Shown here: positions 25,351-33,291 of the stretch, piece after piece
Numbering within the stretch: position 1 is the first letter of the stretch
How the letters are laid out: each line of letters starts with the position of its first letter
Assembly: GCA_029266495.1 (NCBI GenBank)
Contig: JAQSWS010000017.1
Span: forward strand, 12,599-76,598
Reading direction: 5' to 3'
DNA from: Rariglobus sp.
GTDB taxonomy: Bacteria; Verrucomicrobiota; Verrucomicrobiia; Opitutales; Opitutaceae
Length of the DNA: 64,000 nt
Notes under the pieces: model-generated
Told to the model about the DNA's origin: nothing
The model's input: only the letters and a program-made list of their open reading frames with translations
The model's database searches: none
Program-made: the position numbers and the translations under genes

Positions 25351-28300
25351 TCAGGGAGCCGGGATATACCAGATGGCCTGGGTGCCTGGACTATTCGGAA
25401 CGAGCTCGGCGACGCCGGAGTTGTCGCTCGTCACCAGGAGAAAGAACGACTGGTCGGGCTCGTCGAAGACCGGGCCGCCGGCGCTCGGATGAACGAGATC
25501 GCGCGGAATGCGCCATTCCCAGGTGGTGGCGCTGCCGCTGGTGGGCGACATCGTCACGGTCTTGCTGCTGGGCGAGGTCGCGGAGCCTTCGTTGAAGCCT
25601 CCGTTCTTCTCACTGTAGACGCCGGTATTCTGGAGGAGCAGCTCGGACCCGAAGGGCAGCGAGTGCGGCAGGAAGCCGGAGGCCGAGGAGAGATTGGCGT
25701 CGAAGTAGGTGTTGTTGTAATTCGCCGCGTAATCGTGGGAGTTCCAGGTGTCGATGCGCAGGTAGATGTAGTTCGCATCGTTGGCGATCCACACGGCCTT
25801 CACATCGGAGGGCGCCCCGGCATTGTCGCCGGTGACGTCATCGTAGACCTTCGCACCCGAGGGCCAGTCGGCGCCGTTGCCATCGACCGTGATCGTGGCG
25901 GAGGTGGTGTGCGGCGGGATGGCGAGACCGGCCATCGCATAGCGCAGCGCACCGGCATTGGGAGCGAACTCGGCGGGACCGGCGTTGTCGCTGGTGAGAA
26001 GAACATCGATGGCGGATCCGGTGCCTTTGAACACGGTGGTGCCGGCGCGAGCACCCGCCCCGGAGGGATGGAGACTGGAGCGCGGGATGCGGTATTCCCA
26101 ACTGGTGGCCGTGGCGGAGCCAGTGGGGCTCACGGTGACGGTGCCAATGGAGCCGTCGTTGAAACCACCCGCGCCCTGGCTGTAGAGGCCGGTGCCTTGA
26201 ATGAGGAGCTTGGAACTGATGCGACCGAGGCTGTGCGGATTGAAGCCAGGACCGACGCCCACCTCGGGATCGAAGTAGAAGTTGTTGGCGGCCGCGGGCT
26301 GGTCGTGGGCGTTCCAGGTGTCCACGCGAAGATAGACGTAGTTGAGATCGTTGGCCATCCACACGGCTTTGAGATCGGAAGCGGCTCCCAAGGTGTCTCC
26401 CGAGGGGTCGCTGTAGATCAGGGCATGCGCGGGCCAGTCGGTGGTGGTGCCGTCCACCGTGATGGTGGCGAAGACCGAAGACTGGGCGAATGTGTAGGTG
26501 GCGGCGCCGGCGATTTCGTCGGTGGTTGCAGAGCCGCTGGTCACGAGGATCTTGAAACCGGCGGCGGTGAAGACGCTGCCGCCTCCCGCGCCGGAGGGAT
26601 GCTGGAGGTTGCGGGCGACCTTCCATTCCCAACTCGTGGCGGAGCCGCTGCCGGGATTGATCGCAACGGTGCCGATGAGACCGTCGTTGAAGTTGCCGGC
26701 CTTCTCGCTCCAGAGCGTGCCGCCCTGAATCAGGAGTTCGCTCGCGATGAGGCCCGCGCCATAAGGATTAAAGCCGGTGTCGCCGCCAGCGAGGTCGGTG
26801 TCGAGGTAGAGGTTGTTAAACGCGTTGGGGAAATCGTGGGAGTTCCAGGTGTCCACGCGGAAGTAAACGTAATCGGCGTCGTTCGCGACCCACACCGCCT
26901 TGATGTCCGAGGCACCGGTGCCGTTGTCGCCGGACGGATCGCCCCAGATCTGGGCGTCGGCGGGCCAGTCGGAGAACGCTCCATCGATGACGATGCTGGC
27001 GTAGATCGAGCCGGCACTTTTTTGCGGTGTCGCGGTGAGCGTCACGGTGTTGGTGTCCTCATGGACGGTGGAGGCGCTGTCGACCGCGTGCACGACGAAG
27101 GCATAGGCGGCGCCGTTCTGAAGACCGGTGACGGTGTATTCGTTGGCGTAGGACGTGGCGGCGTTGCGCGGGTAGCCGTAGTTGGCGGGCGCGGTGCCGT
27201 AAACGATGCCGGTGTTCAGCCACGGCGAGGTGTTCAGGTTCGCGGTGCTGGAGCCGGCCGGCGCGTAGTAGATCTTGTAGCGGACGGGGCGGCTCTGGTC
27301 GTTGGCGGTGTCCCATTGCACGGTCACCGCGCCGTCGCCGGGAAGCGCGGCCTGAATGCCGGTGCGCGCGGGCTCGAACACGGTGTCGGTGCGCGATTTG
27401 AAACCGTTGGCGGTGGTGCTCCATACGGGTGCGGCCGTGTCGGTGTTCGCGGTGTTCCAGGTGGCGGTGCGGGTATTGGGCGCAAAGCTCAGGAACTTGT
27501 CGGTCTGGTAAAGCATCCAGCCCTGGGTCCTTTGCGACTCGACGAAGTCGGTGTCGTAAACGGAACCGCTCGCCTGCTCAAAACGGTAGCCCAGGTTTTT
27601 CTCGAAGCCGTCGGCGGCGATGATCGGGAAATACTCCGTGGTCGTGCCGTTGTTCCAGGTGAACAGCATCAAGACATGCGAGCCGTCGGTGCCGAACACG
27701 GGCTGGCTGGCGTAGCGGCCATGCGCGCCGGGATGGGTCAGGCTGCGCGGAATGCGGATCTCCCACTCGGTCTTCGCACCGTTGGCGGAAACGGTCGCGG
27801 AGCCGACGGAACCGACGTTGAACACGCCGGTATCCTGGCTGTAGAGACCGCCGTTTTGATAGAGCAACTCGGAGCGGATGCGCGTGCCGGCGCCGGTCGG
27901 AACGTAGCCCGCGGCGGACACGTCATCGAGGTCGGCGAGATCGTCGGTGTCGATGTAGACGTTGAAATTCGTCGTATTGAGATCGGTGCCGGCATCGGTG
28001 CTGACGCGCAGGTAGAGATAGCTGGCGTCGTTGGCGGCATACACGGCGTTGATCGCGCCGGAGTCCACGGGGAAACCGTTGACCTGGAGTTTCGACTGGG
28101 CGGACCAGTCGCCGACGTTGCCATCGATGGCCGGAGTCGCGCGGATGGCGCGAGGCTCAAGGTAACCGAGCGAAAGCACGGTGAAGCCGTCGACGCGGTC
28201 GGCCTCGGCGGAGAGCTTCAGGCCGACGTTGTATTTGTTGTCGTTAAAATAAGGACTCTTCCAGTCGAAGTCATTGCTGTCGGAGTAATAGCTCTCGAAG

Positions 28301-29223
28301 AAGACGGCGTCGATGTAGGGACGCGTGGTGAAGTTGTAGTGCTCGACGTCCGTGCGGAAGAAAAAGGTGCCACGGTTCTGGAGAACGAACTTGGTGGGGT
28401 AGTTGTCACGGACCGTTTTCATGAGCTGCCGGTAGCCGGGGGCGGTCCACTCAAACTGGGTGGCGGCGGAAAAGCTGTTGGGTGCGCAGGTGTCGATCGT
28501 GTCGGTAAAGATGCCGTCGCAACCAAGCCCCTTGCCGACAGTGAGGCCGAGGATCTCGTCGAGGCCGCAGTTGCCGTCGACGGAGAAGGTCATGTTTTTC
28601 AACACGGTGAACCACGCGGGGTCTCCGGCATTGACGTAAGCGCCGGCAAATTCGCCGTTGAAGTCGGGCTTTCCGTCGAACGGCGGATTGTCGAGGTAGA
28701 AGGAGGCGTAACCGGTGCCGCCGGTCGAGGCGTTGCCGAGGGAGGCGACACCGCCGGCGCCAATCGTGCTCGCGATGGAGCCGGTGGTCAGGCCGGTGGA
28801 CGGGTTGTAACGCGGGTCGATGCGCGGACCGGTGCCGCCGGTGACGGTCTTGATGACACGATGACCGTCCACGATGACGAAGTTGCCCGAGCCGTCGGTT
28901 TGATAGATGGTCGTGCGGTTGTCCTCGCCGAAGGAAATGTAGCCGAGGACGCGGATATCATCGGCGTTACCGGCGGTGTTGTCCGCGCCGTTTTGCAGAT
29001 CGGCGACCTGCGCGCGGGTGATGTTTTTCGGCTCTACGATGACGACCTTGTAGCCGTTGGACTGAACCGTGGTGAGCAGGGCGGCGTCCCAGGCGCCGTA
29101 ATAAATGTAGTAGGTGCTGCTGTTGGTAAACCGTTCGACGGGGGCCGCCGCCTGGGTGTTCGCGGTGAACACGGAAGGGAGCAACCCGGAAGCTAACAAG
29201 GCGCAGTGGAGCGTTGTTTTCAT
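25351..29223 (-). CDS. Secreted GH114-like glycosidase with four beta-sandwich modules and FN3
   Basis: The protein has 1290 residues from the ATG at 29223 (MKTTLHCALLASG, signal peptide to about residue 25). It is a paralogue of the gene downstream. The GH114/TM1410 barrel is at 36-357, with VLGYISFGEDN and GCDGIFTDTIDTC (234-246). Module A (362-545) interrupts the barrel before VESQRTQGWMLYQTDKF. FN3-like 600-730 follows, then modules B (740-915), C (917-1100) and D (1106-1290). Each module opens with ITVDGxxxDWP and carries AVWxANDxxYxYLRxDTWNxHD, like CBM9/DOMON-type domains. Module C is the extra copy relative to the shorter paralogue. It has its own terminator and its own upstream operators. 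Presumed extracellular action on an amino-sugar polymer is an inference. Confidence 0.82.
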   Translation of the reverse strand: MKTTLHCALLASGLLPSVFTANTQAAAPVERFTNSSTYYIYYGAWDAALLTTVQSNGYKVVIVEPKNITRAQVADLQNGADNTAGNADDIRVLGYISFGEDNRTTIYQTDGSGNFVIVDGHRVIKTVTGGTGPRIDPRYNPSTGLTTGSIASTIGAGGVASLGNASTGGTGYASFYLDNPPFDGKPDFNGEFAGAYVNAGDPAWFTVLKNMTFSVDGNCGLDEILGLTVGKGLGCDGIFTDTIDTCAPNSFSAATQFEWTAPGYRQLMKTVRDNYPTKFVLQNRGTFFFRTDVEHYNFTTRPYIDAVFFESYYSDSNDFDWKSPYFNDNKYNVGLKLSAEADRVDGFTVLSLGYLEPRAIRATPAIDGNVGDWSAQSKLQVNGFPVDSGAINAVYAANDASYLYLRVSTDAGTDLNTTNFNVYIDTDDLADLDDVSAAGYVPTGAGTRIRSELLYQNGGLYSQDTGVFNVGSVGSATVSANGAKTEWEIRIPRSLTHPGAHGRYASQPVFGTDGSHVLMLFTWNNGTTTEYFPIIAADGFEKNLGYRFEQASGSVYDTDFVESQRTQGWMLYQTDKFLSFAPNTRTATWNTANTDTAAPVWSTTANGFKSRTDTVFEPARTGIQAALPGDGAVTVQWDTANDQSRPVRYKIYYAPAGSSTANLNTSPWLNTGIVYGTAPANYGYPRNAATSYANEYTVTGLQNGAAYAFVVHAVDSASTVHEDTNTVTLTATPQKSAGSIYASIVIDGAFSDWPADAQIWGDPSGDNGTGASDIKAVWVANDADYVYFRVDTWNSHDFPNAFNNLYLDTDLAGGDTGFNPYGAGLIASELLIQGGTLWSEKAGNFNDGLIGTVAINPGSGSATSWEWKVARNLQHPSGAGGGSVFTAAGFKILVTSGSATTDEIAGAATYTFAQSSVFATITVDGTTTDWPAHALIYSDPSGDTLGAASDLKAVWMANDLNYVYLRVDTWNAHDQPAAANNFYFDPEVGVGPGFNPHSLGRISSKLLIQGTGLYSQGAGGFNDGSIGTVTVSPTGSATATSWEYRIPRSSLHPSGAGARAGTTVFKGTGSAIDVLLTSDNAGPAEFAPNAGALRYAMAGLAIPPHTTSATITVDGNGADWPSGAKVYDDVTGDNAGAPSDVKAVWIANDANYIYLRIDTWNSHDYAANYNNTYFDANLSSASGFLPHSLPFGSELLLQNTGVYSEKNGGFNEGSATSPSSKTVTMSPTSGSATTWEWRIPRDLVHPSAGGPVFDEPDQSFFLLVTSDNSGVAELVPNSPGTQAIWYIPAP

Positions 29224-29265
29224 TGTGGTGTGGGGTGGCAAAACAGAGGCGATAAGAACAAAAAA

Positions 29266-29302
29266 GTAACCGGTTACAATAACTAATTGTAAGTAGTTAC
29301 GC
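29266..29302. promoter_or_regulatory. Paired operators before the larger GH114-like gene
   Basis: On the minus strand, GCGTAACTACTTAC (29302-29289) is followed 24 bp on by TGTAACCGGTTAC (29278-29266). Order and spacing match the pair at 15452-15490 within one base. The start codon is at 29223, so bound repressor would block the promoter or early transcript. Confidence 0.7.
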
Positions 29303-29364
29303 TTTTAATTAAACCTGTTTATGAAAAGTGCGAAGGCGCGCTGAACTAATGCCCGCTAGTTGTT

Positions 29365-29389
29365 GTAGGAGTGTCGGTTGCGACACGCC
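29365..29389 (+). repeat. Divergent REP-like hairpin
   Basis: This copy has a GTAG head, stem GTGTCG/CGACAC, loop GTTG and GCC end. Its length equals the other copies (25 nt) but the stem is entirely different and still complementary, which indicates selection on the hairpin. It lies between the 29409 gene end and the operators. Confidence 0.65.
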
Positions 29390-29408
29390 TATGAAAAACA
29401 ACTGCGGC

Positions 29409-32400
29409 TCAGTTCACCTCGATCTCGGAAACCCACATGATTCCGGGCCGGGCGGGCACGCCTCGGGCGGGATTTTGCACCACGCGGATCGCCTTGAACA
29501 TCTGGCGCGGAAATACGACCCGCGTAGCCTTCTCCGCGGGCTTGGATTTCCAGTTGGCGATGACCACTTCCTGCCCGGTCGCGACTTCGCCGAGGACCAT
29601 GCCTTCACGACCGGTGTAGGTCACCCCACCCTCGTGATGCCAATGGACCAAGACTTCCTGCACCGCCACCGGATCGGGAAACATCAAGCGCACCCAGTGC
29701 TCGACCGGCGCGTCTTCGGACGCCCAAGCCCCCTCGTTCCAAGCTAGATTGCTGGCGTCGGCCACACCGTCATTCAACGCCTTGGTGGCGTAACCGCCAA
29801 ACGTGCTATCGGCCGACACCTGCACCCCCGGTCCGCTCGCCAGGCTTGCACGCGCATCAAGAAAAACCACGCGGCACTCCTCCGTCCACCAGACCCGCCC
29901 TTCGGAGGACACCTTTAACGTCAGGGTCATCGCATCCGCTCCGGCCGGACGCATCAGCGGCACATTCACACTGTCCGCCGCACCGGCGGCGAGCGTCACG
30001 CGATTGCGCCCGCTGCTCGCAGGACCGGCGCCCGTCCACTCGACCACGCACTCCCGCTTCCGCGATGAGTGATTCACTATTTTTACCGGCACGTTCACGC
30101 GGGTCTCGCGAATCAGCAAACGCCGTCCGGGGCCGCCTGCCTCGATCGGGGCCACCGGACGCACCCGGACCTCGCGGACAAACGCCAGCTCCGTTCCGTC
30201 CGCATTCACCACGCTCCACCCGACGACATGGGTGTCGGTTTCCGTGGCGGGAAGAACCACCTTCAACTCACGCTCCGCTCCCGGCGGCACCGGCACACCC
30301 TGTCCGCCCGGAACACGCAGAGATATCGTATCCGTTCTATCATTACGAACGATCAACCGCCACGCGGACGGCTCACCGGCGATGACCACGCCGGCCGGAG
30401 CGATGTCCGCCCGGACACCCGTCTCCTGCTCGCGCCTCAACGATTCCAGCGAACGCAATGCCGCGGCCGCCTCGCCGGCGCCCGAGCGCCAGCCGCGCAG
30501 AAACGCCTGTTCGTCCCCAAGCCGTTCCGGCGCCACAAGGTCCAGCACCTGCGTTGCGTGGGGCTCCAATGTCACCGGCAGGCGCGCCCCGCCCTCCGTC
30601 CATCCGCCAAGCCCCGTCTGCGGGTCAAGCCAGGCGACCCGTCCCAGCGCGGCGGGAAGCAGGAGTTCGGTGGTCCGCCGCGTCTCCGTCTGGTTTTGCA
30701 AAGTAACATGCCAGAGTCCGCCCGCCGCCCGGCCAAACTGCTCCAGCCGCAGCCCCTCCCCCTTGGCGAGCCTCGCCTCGCGCACCGGCTGCCAGCCGGC
30801 GTCGGACACCCGCCGTGCGAGCGGCACAAAGGTGCGGAAGAGCGGACGATCCCGCTCCAGTAATTTCGGATCGTGCCAGTAGGGGTTGTCGGCGGCGTTG
30901 TGGCTGAAAAAACTCGGTTGAAATCCGTAGAACAGACACGTCTCAAAATAGCGGCGCAGCGGCTCGCCTTCGAACGTGGAAAAATCGGTCGACTGCAAAA
31001 AACCGAACGGCTTCTGGCCGGAGAGCGCCCGGCGGTAGTCGAGCCGCTCGCGACTGTTCGGATTGTAGCGCCCGCCGCTCCACCAGTCGGTCTCCTCGCC
31101 GGGAATGTCGATCCAGCGATTGATGAACGGGGCATCTACCAGCGGAAAATTCGCCATCAGATATTTGCCGCGCGAGCGCAGCAGGGCCCCCAACGCGGCG
31201 GTGAACTCGTATTGCGGCACGTTGGGCGCCATCACCGGCACGCGACCGGCGCGGGTGTAGGTGGCCGGATAATCCGCCGCCCGCAGCGCGCCCACCGCAT
31301 GGTCCGGTTGCACGATGGCATCCATCGAATCGAGATAGATACCATCGACCCGCGGATCGTCGAGCCACTCCGCGATTCGTTTCCACTCGGCCGCCGCGCG
31401 GTTGAGCCCGCCCGGCGAAACGGACGCGAGATCCGGATCGCTGCTCACCTCCATGCGCGCACCCTTGTTCCAGGGCAGGTCCATGAACTTCGTCAAAATA
31501 TCCCCCTTCTCATCGCGCGACGCGCCCGCCAGCCCCGATGCCGCGAGATCGCGACTCCACCCCGCGCCGAGTGCGGCCAGTTGCTGCATTTTTTCCAGCG
31601 CCCGCTGCGGTGTGCGCTCCTCGCCGTCGTTAAACGGCAGCCAATAAAGCCACGGCTCCGCATACATGAGGGTCAGAACGCCGTTCTTCTTCGCATAATC
31701 CACATCGTCCCCGCGCTCGCCCACCTTTTCAAAAAACGAAAATCCAAAATCCTCCGCCCCCGGCAGCTTTGAGATATCGGAGAACGGCATCCATAATCCC
31801 GAGCGTGGCACCCGGCGTTCGGCATAGTCCGGATAACGTTTAAAAAACTCCGCCAGCGCCGCGCGAAACCCACCTTCTTCGCCCCGCTCAACCGCATAGA
31901 ACGAACAACGAAACGTCGCCTGCCCCGGAAATTTTTTTGTTTCCGGTGAAAGCGCCAGGTCGTAGTCCGCCTGCAAATACGCCGCACCCGCACCCAGTGC
32001 GAACACCCTCGGCTCCGCCGGATCCGTCTCGATCACCCAGGCACGCGCGCCGTCCTCCACGACTCCGATCGGATAAAACGACTGCCGCGCATCCAGTCCA
32101 TAGCGTCCGCCCGCAAAGTGCCCGTAGATTGACTCGCTCGCATCGATCACCCGGCTCGCGGTCATGTCATCAGCCCAGGTTTTTCCGGCAAGCGGCAGCG
32201 CCAGTCCCGCCTCGATGCGCAACACACGCGCCTCATCGTCGCGCAGCCAGCCGGTCAGGCGCAGCTCTCCTTCTCGCGGCGAATCCGCCACGAGCACCCA
32301 CGCCACTCCCAGCGTCTCCCCCGCCCACGCACACTCATCGCCCCGCCGCCACGCCTTCGCCGGCACGAGTCCCGCCGGCTCACCACTGCCCGCCGCGTCG

Positions 32401-33095
32401 CGCAATGTTGCCTGCAACCGCGCCGCCGCCGGCAACCCGAGCGCCGCCAGCCTCTCCGCCACCATTTCGAACCCGGCGCCCGTCTTTACCTCCGTCCACC
32501 CGCTCAAATCCGGCCCGCCGTTGAGACTCACTGAAAGCGAAACCGCCCGCGCCGCGAGCAAGGGTCCCACATCCACGGACATCGTTCCGGCGGGTGCCGC
32601 CCGCGTCCCGAGTGTGGCGGGATCCACCTTCACGACGCCGTTGGCCGGCCAACGCTGACCCACGTTCCAGTCCGCAGTGGTCGTTTCCACGAACCAGGTA
32701 AACGGACGCCCCAAACCGGGCGCACTCACGACGCACACCAGCCGTCCCTCCGTCGCCTGAAACAACGGCGCCCCGATGCGAGCCCATGCCCACCCCCGCG
32801 CCCCGGCCGGATAGGCATAGAACGAAGGTCCTTCCACCAGAAGGTCCGCACCCGACGACGCTTCACCCGCTGTCGGCGTCGTATCAAAATAAATCCTCAC
32901 CCGTTCCGGAACGAGCCCGCCCGAGTGGCTCAACGTCACCGCCACCGCGTCCGGCATCCCTTCCACCCGTTCGATCCGGGCCTCCGTGATGCGAGCCGGC
33001 TCAACAGCCGCCGCCTCCCGGACCAGCCCGCTGCTCGCGATTAAACCGCACCCCAAAAATGCGAGACTCCTGCACCGGCCAAACAGCTTCATCAT
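29409..33095 (-). CDS. Large secreted putative glycoside hydrolase with discoidin-like C-terminus
   Basis: The protein has 1228 residues with a signal peptide of about 30 (LAFLGCGLIASSGLVREAAA). Residues 30-420 are beta-rich. Residues 430-770 look like a TIM barrel with LTLMYAEPWLYWLPF (475-489), DPRVDGIYLDSMDAI (580-594), NFPLVDAPFINRWIDIPGEE and FYGFQPSFFSHNA. The DGIYLDSMD strand matches the catalytic-strand pattern of the GH114-like neighbours but the family could not be named. About 1085-1228 is an F5/8-type (CBM32-like) domain (STFGGYATKALNDGVADASN ending in an IRVVQNPARG strand). A 22-bp palindrome starts 3 bp before the start codon, so expression is probably repressed by a LacI protein. 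No neighbour shares its transcript. Confidence 0.7.
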   Translation of the reverse strand: MMKLFGRCRSLAFLGCGLIASSGLVREAAAVEPARITEARIERVEGMPDAVAVTLSHSGGLVPERVRIYFDTTPTAGEASSGADLLVEGPSFYAYPAGARGWAWARIGAPLFQATEGRLVCVVSAPGLGRPFTWFVETTTADWNVGQRWPANGVVKVDPATLGTRAAPAGTMSVDVGPLLAARAVSLSVSLNGGPDLSGWTEVKTGAGFEMVAERLAALGLPAAARLQATLRDAAGSGEPAGLVPAKAWRRGDECAWAGETLGVAWVLVADSPREGELRLTGWLRDDEARVLRIEAGLALPLAGKTWADDMTASRVIDASESIYGHFAGGRYGLDARQSFYPIGVVEDGARAWVIETDPAEPRVFALGAGAAYLQADYDLALSPETKKFPGQATFRCSFYAVERGEEGGFRAALAEFFKRYPDYAERRVPRSGLWMPFSDISKLPGAEDFGFSFFEKVGERGDDVDYAKKNGVLTLMYAEPWLYWLPFNDGEERTPQRALEKMQQLAALGAGWSRDLAASGLAGASRDEKGDILTKFMDLPWNKGARMEVSSDPDLASVSPGGLNRAAAEWKRIAEWLDDPRVDGIYLDSMDAIVQPDHAVGALRAADYPATYTRAGRVPVMAPNVPQYEFTAALGALLRSRGKYLMANFPLVDAPFINRWIDIPGEETDWWSGGRYNPNSRERLDYRRALSGQKPFGFLQSTDFSTFEGEPLRRYFETCLFYGFQPSFFSHNAADNPYWHDPKLLERDRPLFRTFVPLARRVSDAGWQPVREARLAKGEGLRLEQFGRAAGGLWHVTLQNQTETRRTTELLLPAALGRVAWLDPQTGLGGWTEGGARLPVTLEPHATQVLDLVAPERLGDEQAFLRGWRSGAGEAAAALRSLESLRREQETGVRADIAPAGVVIAGEPSAWRLIVRNDRTDTISLRVPGGQGVPVPPGAERELKVVLPATETDTHVVGWSVVNADGTELAFVREVRVRPVAPIEAGGPGRRLLIRETRVNVPVKIVNHSSRKRECVVEWTGAGPASSGRNRVTLAAGAADSVNVPLMRPAGADAMTLTLKVSSEGRVWWTEECRVVFLDARASLASGPGVQVSADSTFGGYATKALNDGVADASNLAWNEGAWASEDAPVEHWVRLMFPDPVAVQEVLVHWHHEGGVTYTGREGMVLGEVATGQEVVIANWKSKPAEKATRVVFPRQMFKAIRVVQNPARGVPARPGIMWVSEIEVN

Positions 33096-33097
33096 AA

Positions 33098-33119
33098 TTT
33101 GCGTAATTAGTTACGCAAA
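33098..33119. promoter_or_regulatory. 22-bp operator palindrome
   Basis: The perfect 9-bp arms TTTGCGTAA and TTACGCAAA surround TTAG. Read on the minus strand the core is GCGTAACTAATTAC, a member of the site class at 15452, 29302 and 33204. It abuts the start codon of the 29409-33095 gene. Confidence 0.75.
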
Positions 33120-33203
33120 CTCTCGCTCGTCAAGCTTCGTCCGTTCACGAGATCCCGTTTCCCACCATCCCCGGCGGAGAAACTTTGGACAAAGCTTCTT
33201 TCA

Positions 33204-33217
33204 GCGTTACTACTTAC
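33204..33217 (+). promoter_or_regulatory. Degenerate copy of the GCGTAACTACTTAC operator
   Basis: GCGTTACTACTTAC differs at one base from the minus-strand element at 29302-29289. It starts exactly 88 bp before the LacI start codon at 33292, the same distance as the element before the oxidoreductase at 15540. Possible autoregulation. Confidence 0.5.
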
Positions 33218-33291
33218 CCAACCATGTCGCTTCCCCTTTACGCTCGTTCCTCGCCCGCCCTCACGCCCATCGGCTGATCGTTCCGCTCCCC

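Noticed and set aside
25210-29196. A 1328-codon open frame on the plus strand antisense to the larger GH114-like gene
   Set aside because: Its composition is Gly/Val/Asp/Arg-rich repeats caused by GC-rich codons read in reverse. The sense frame has a signal peptide, clear modules, a terminator and an upstream operator.
22000-29200. Tandem DNA repeats in the GH114-like genes as a possible repeat array or CRISPR
   Set aside because: Repetition follows protein modules of about 180 residues with diverged DNA; no short direct repeats with unique spacers.
7648-29389. REP-like copies as insertion-sequence ends
   Set aside because: No transposase frame, no target duplications, and inverted pairs enclose only 32-53 nt.
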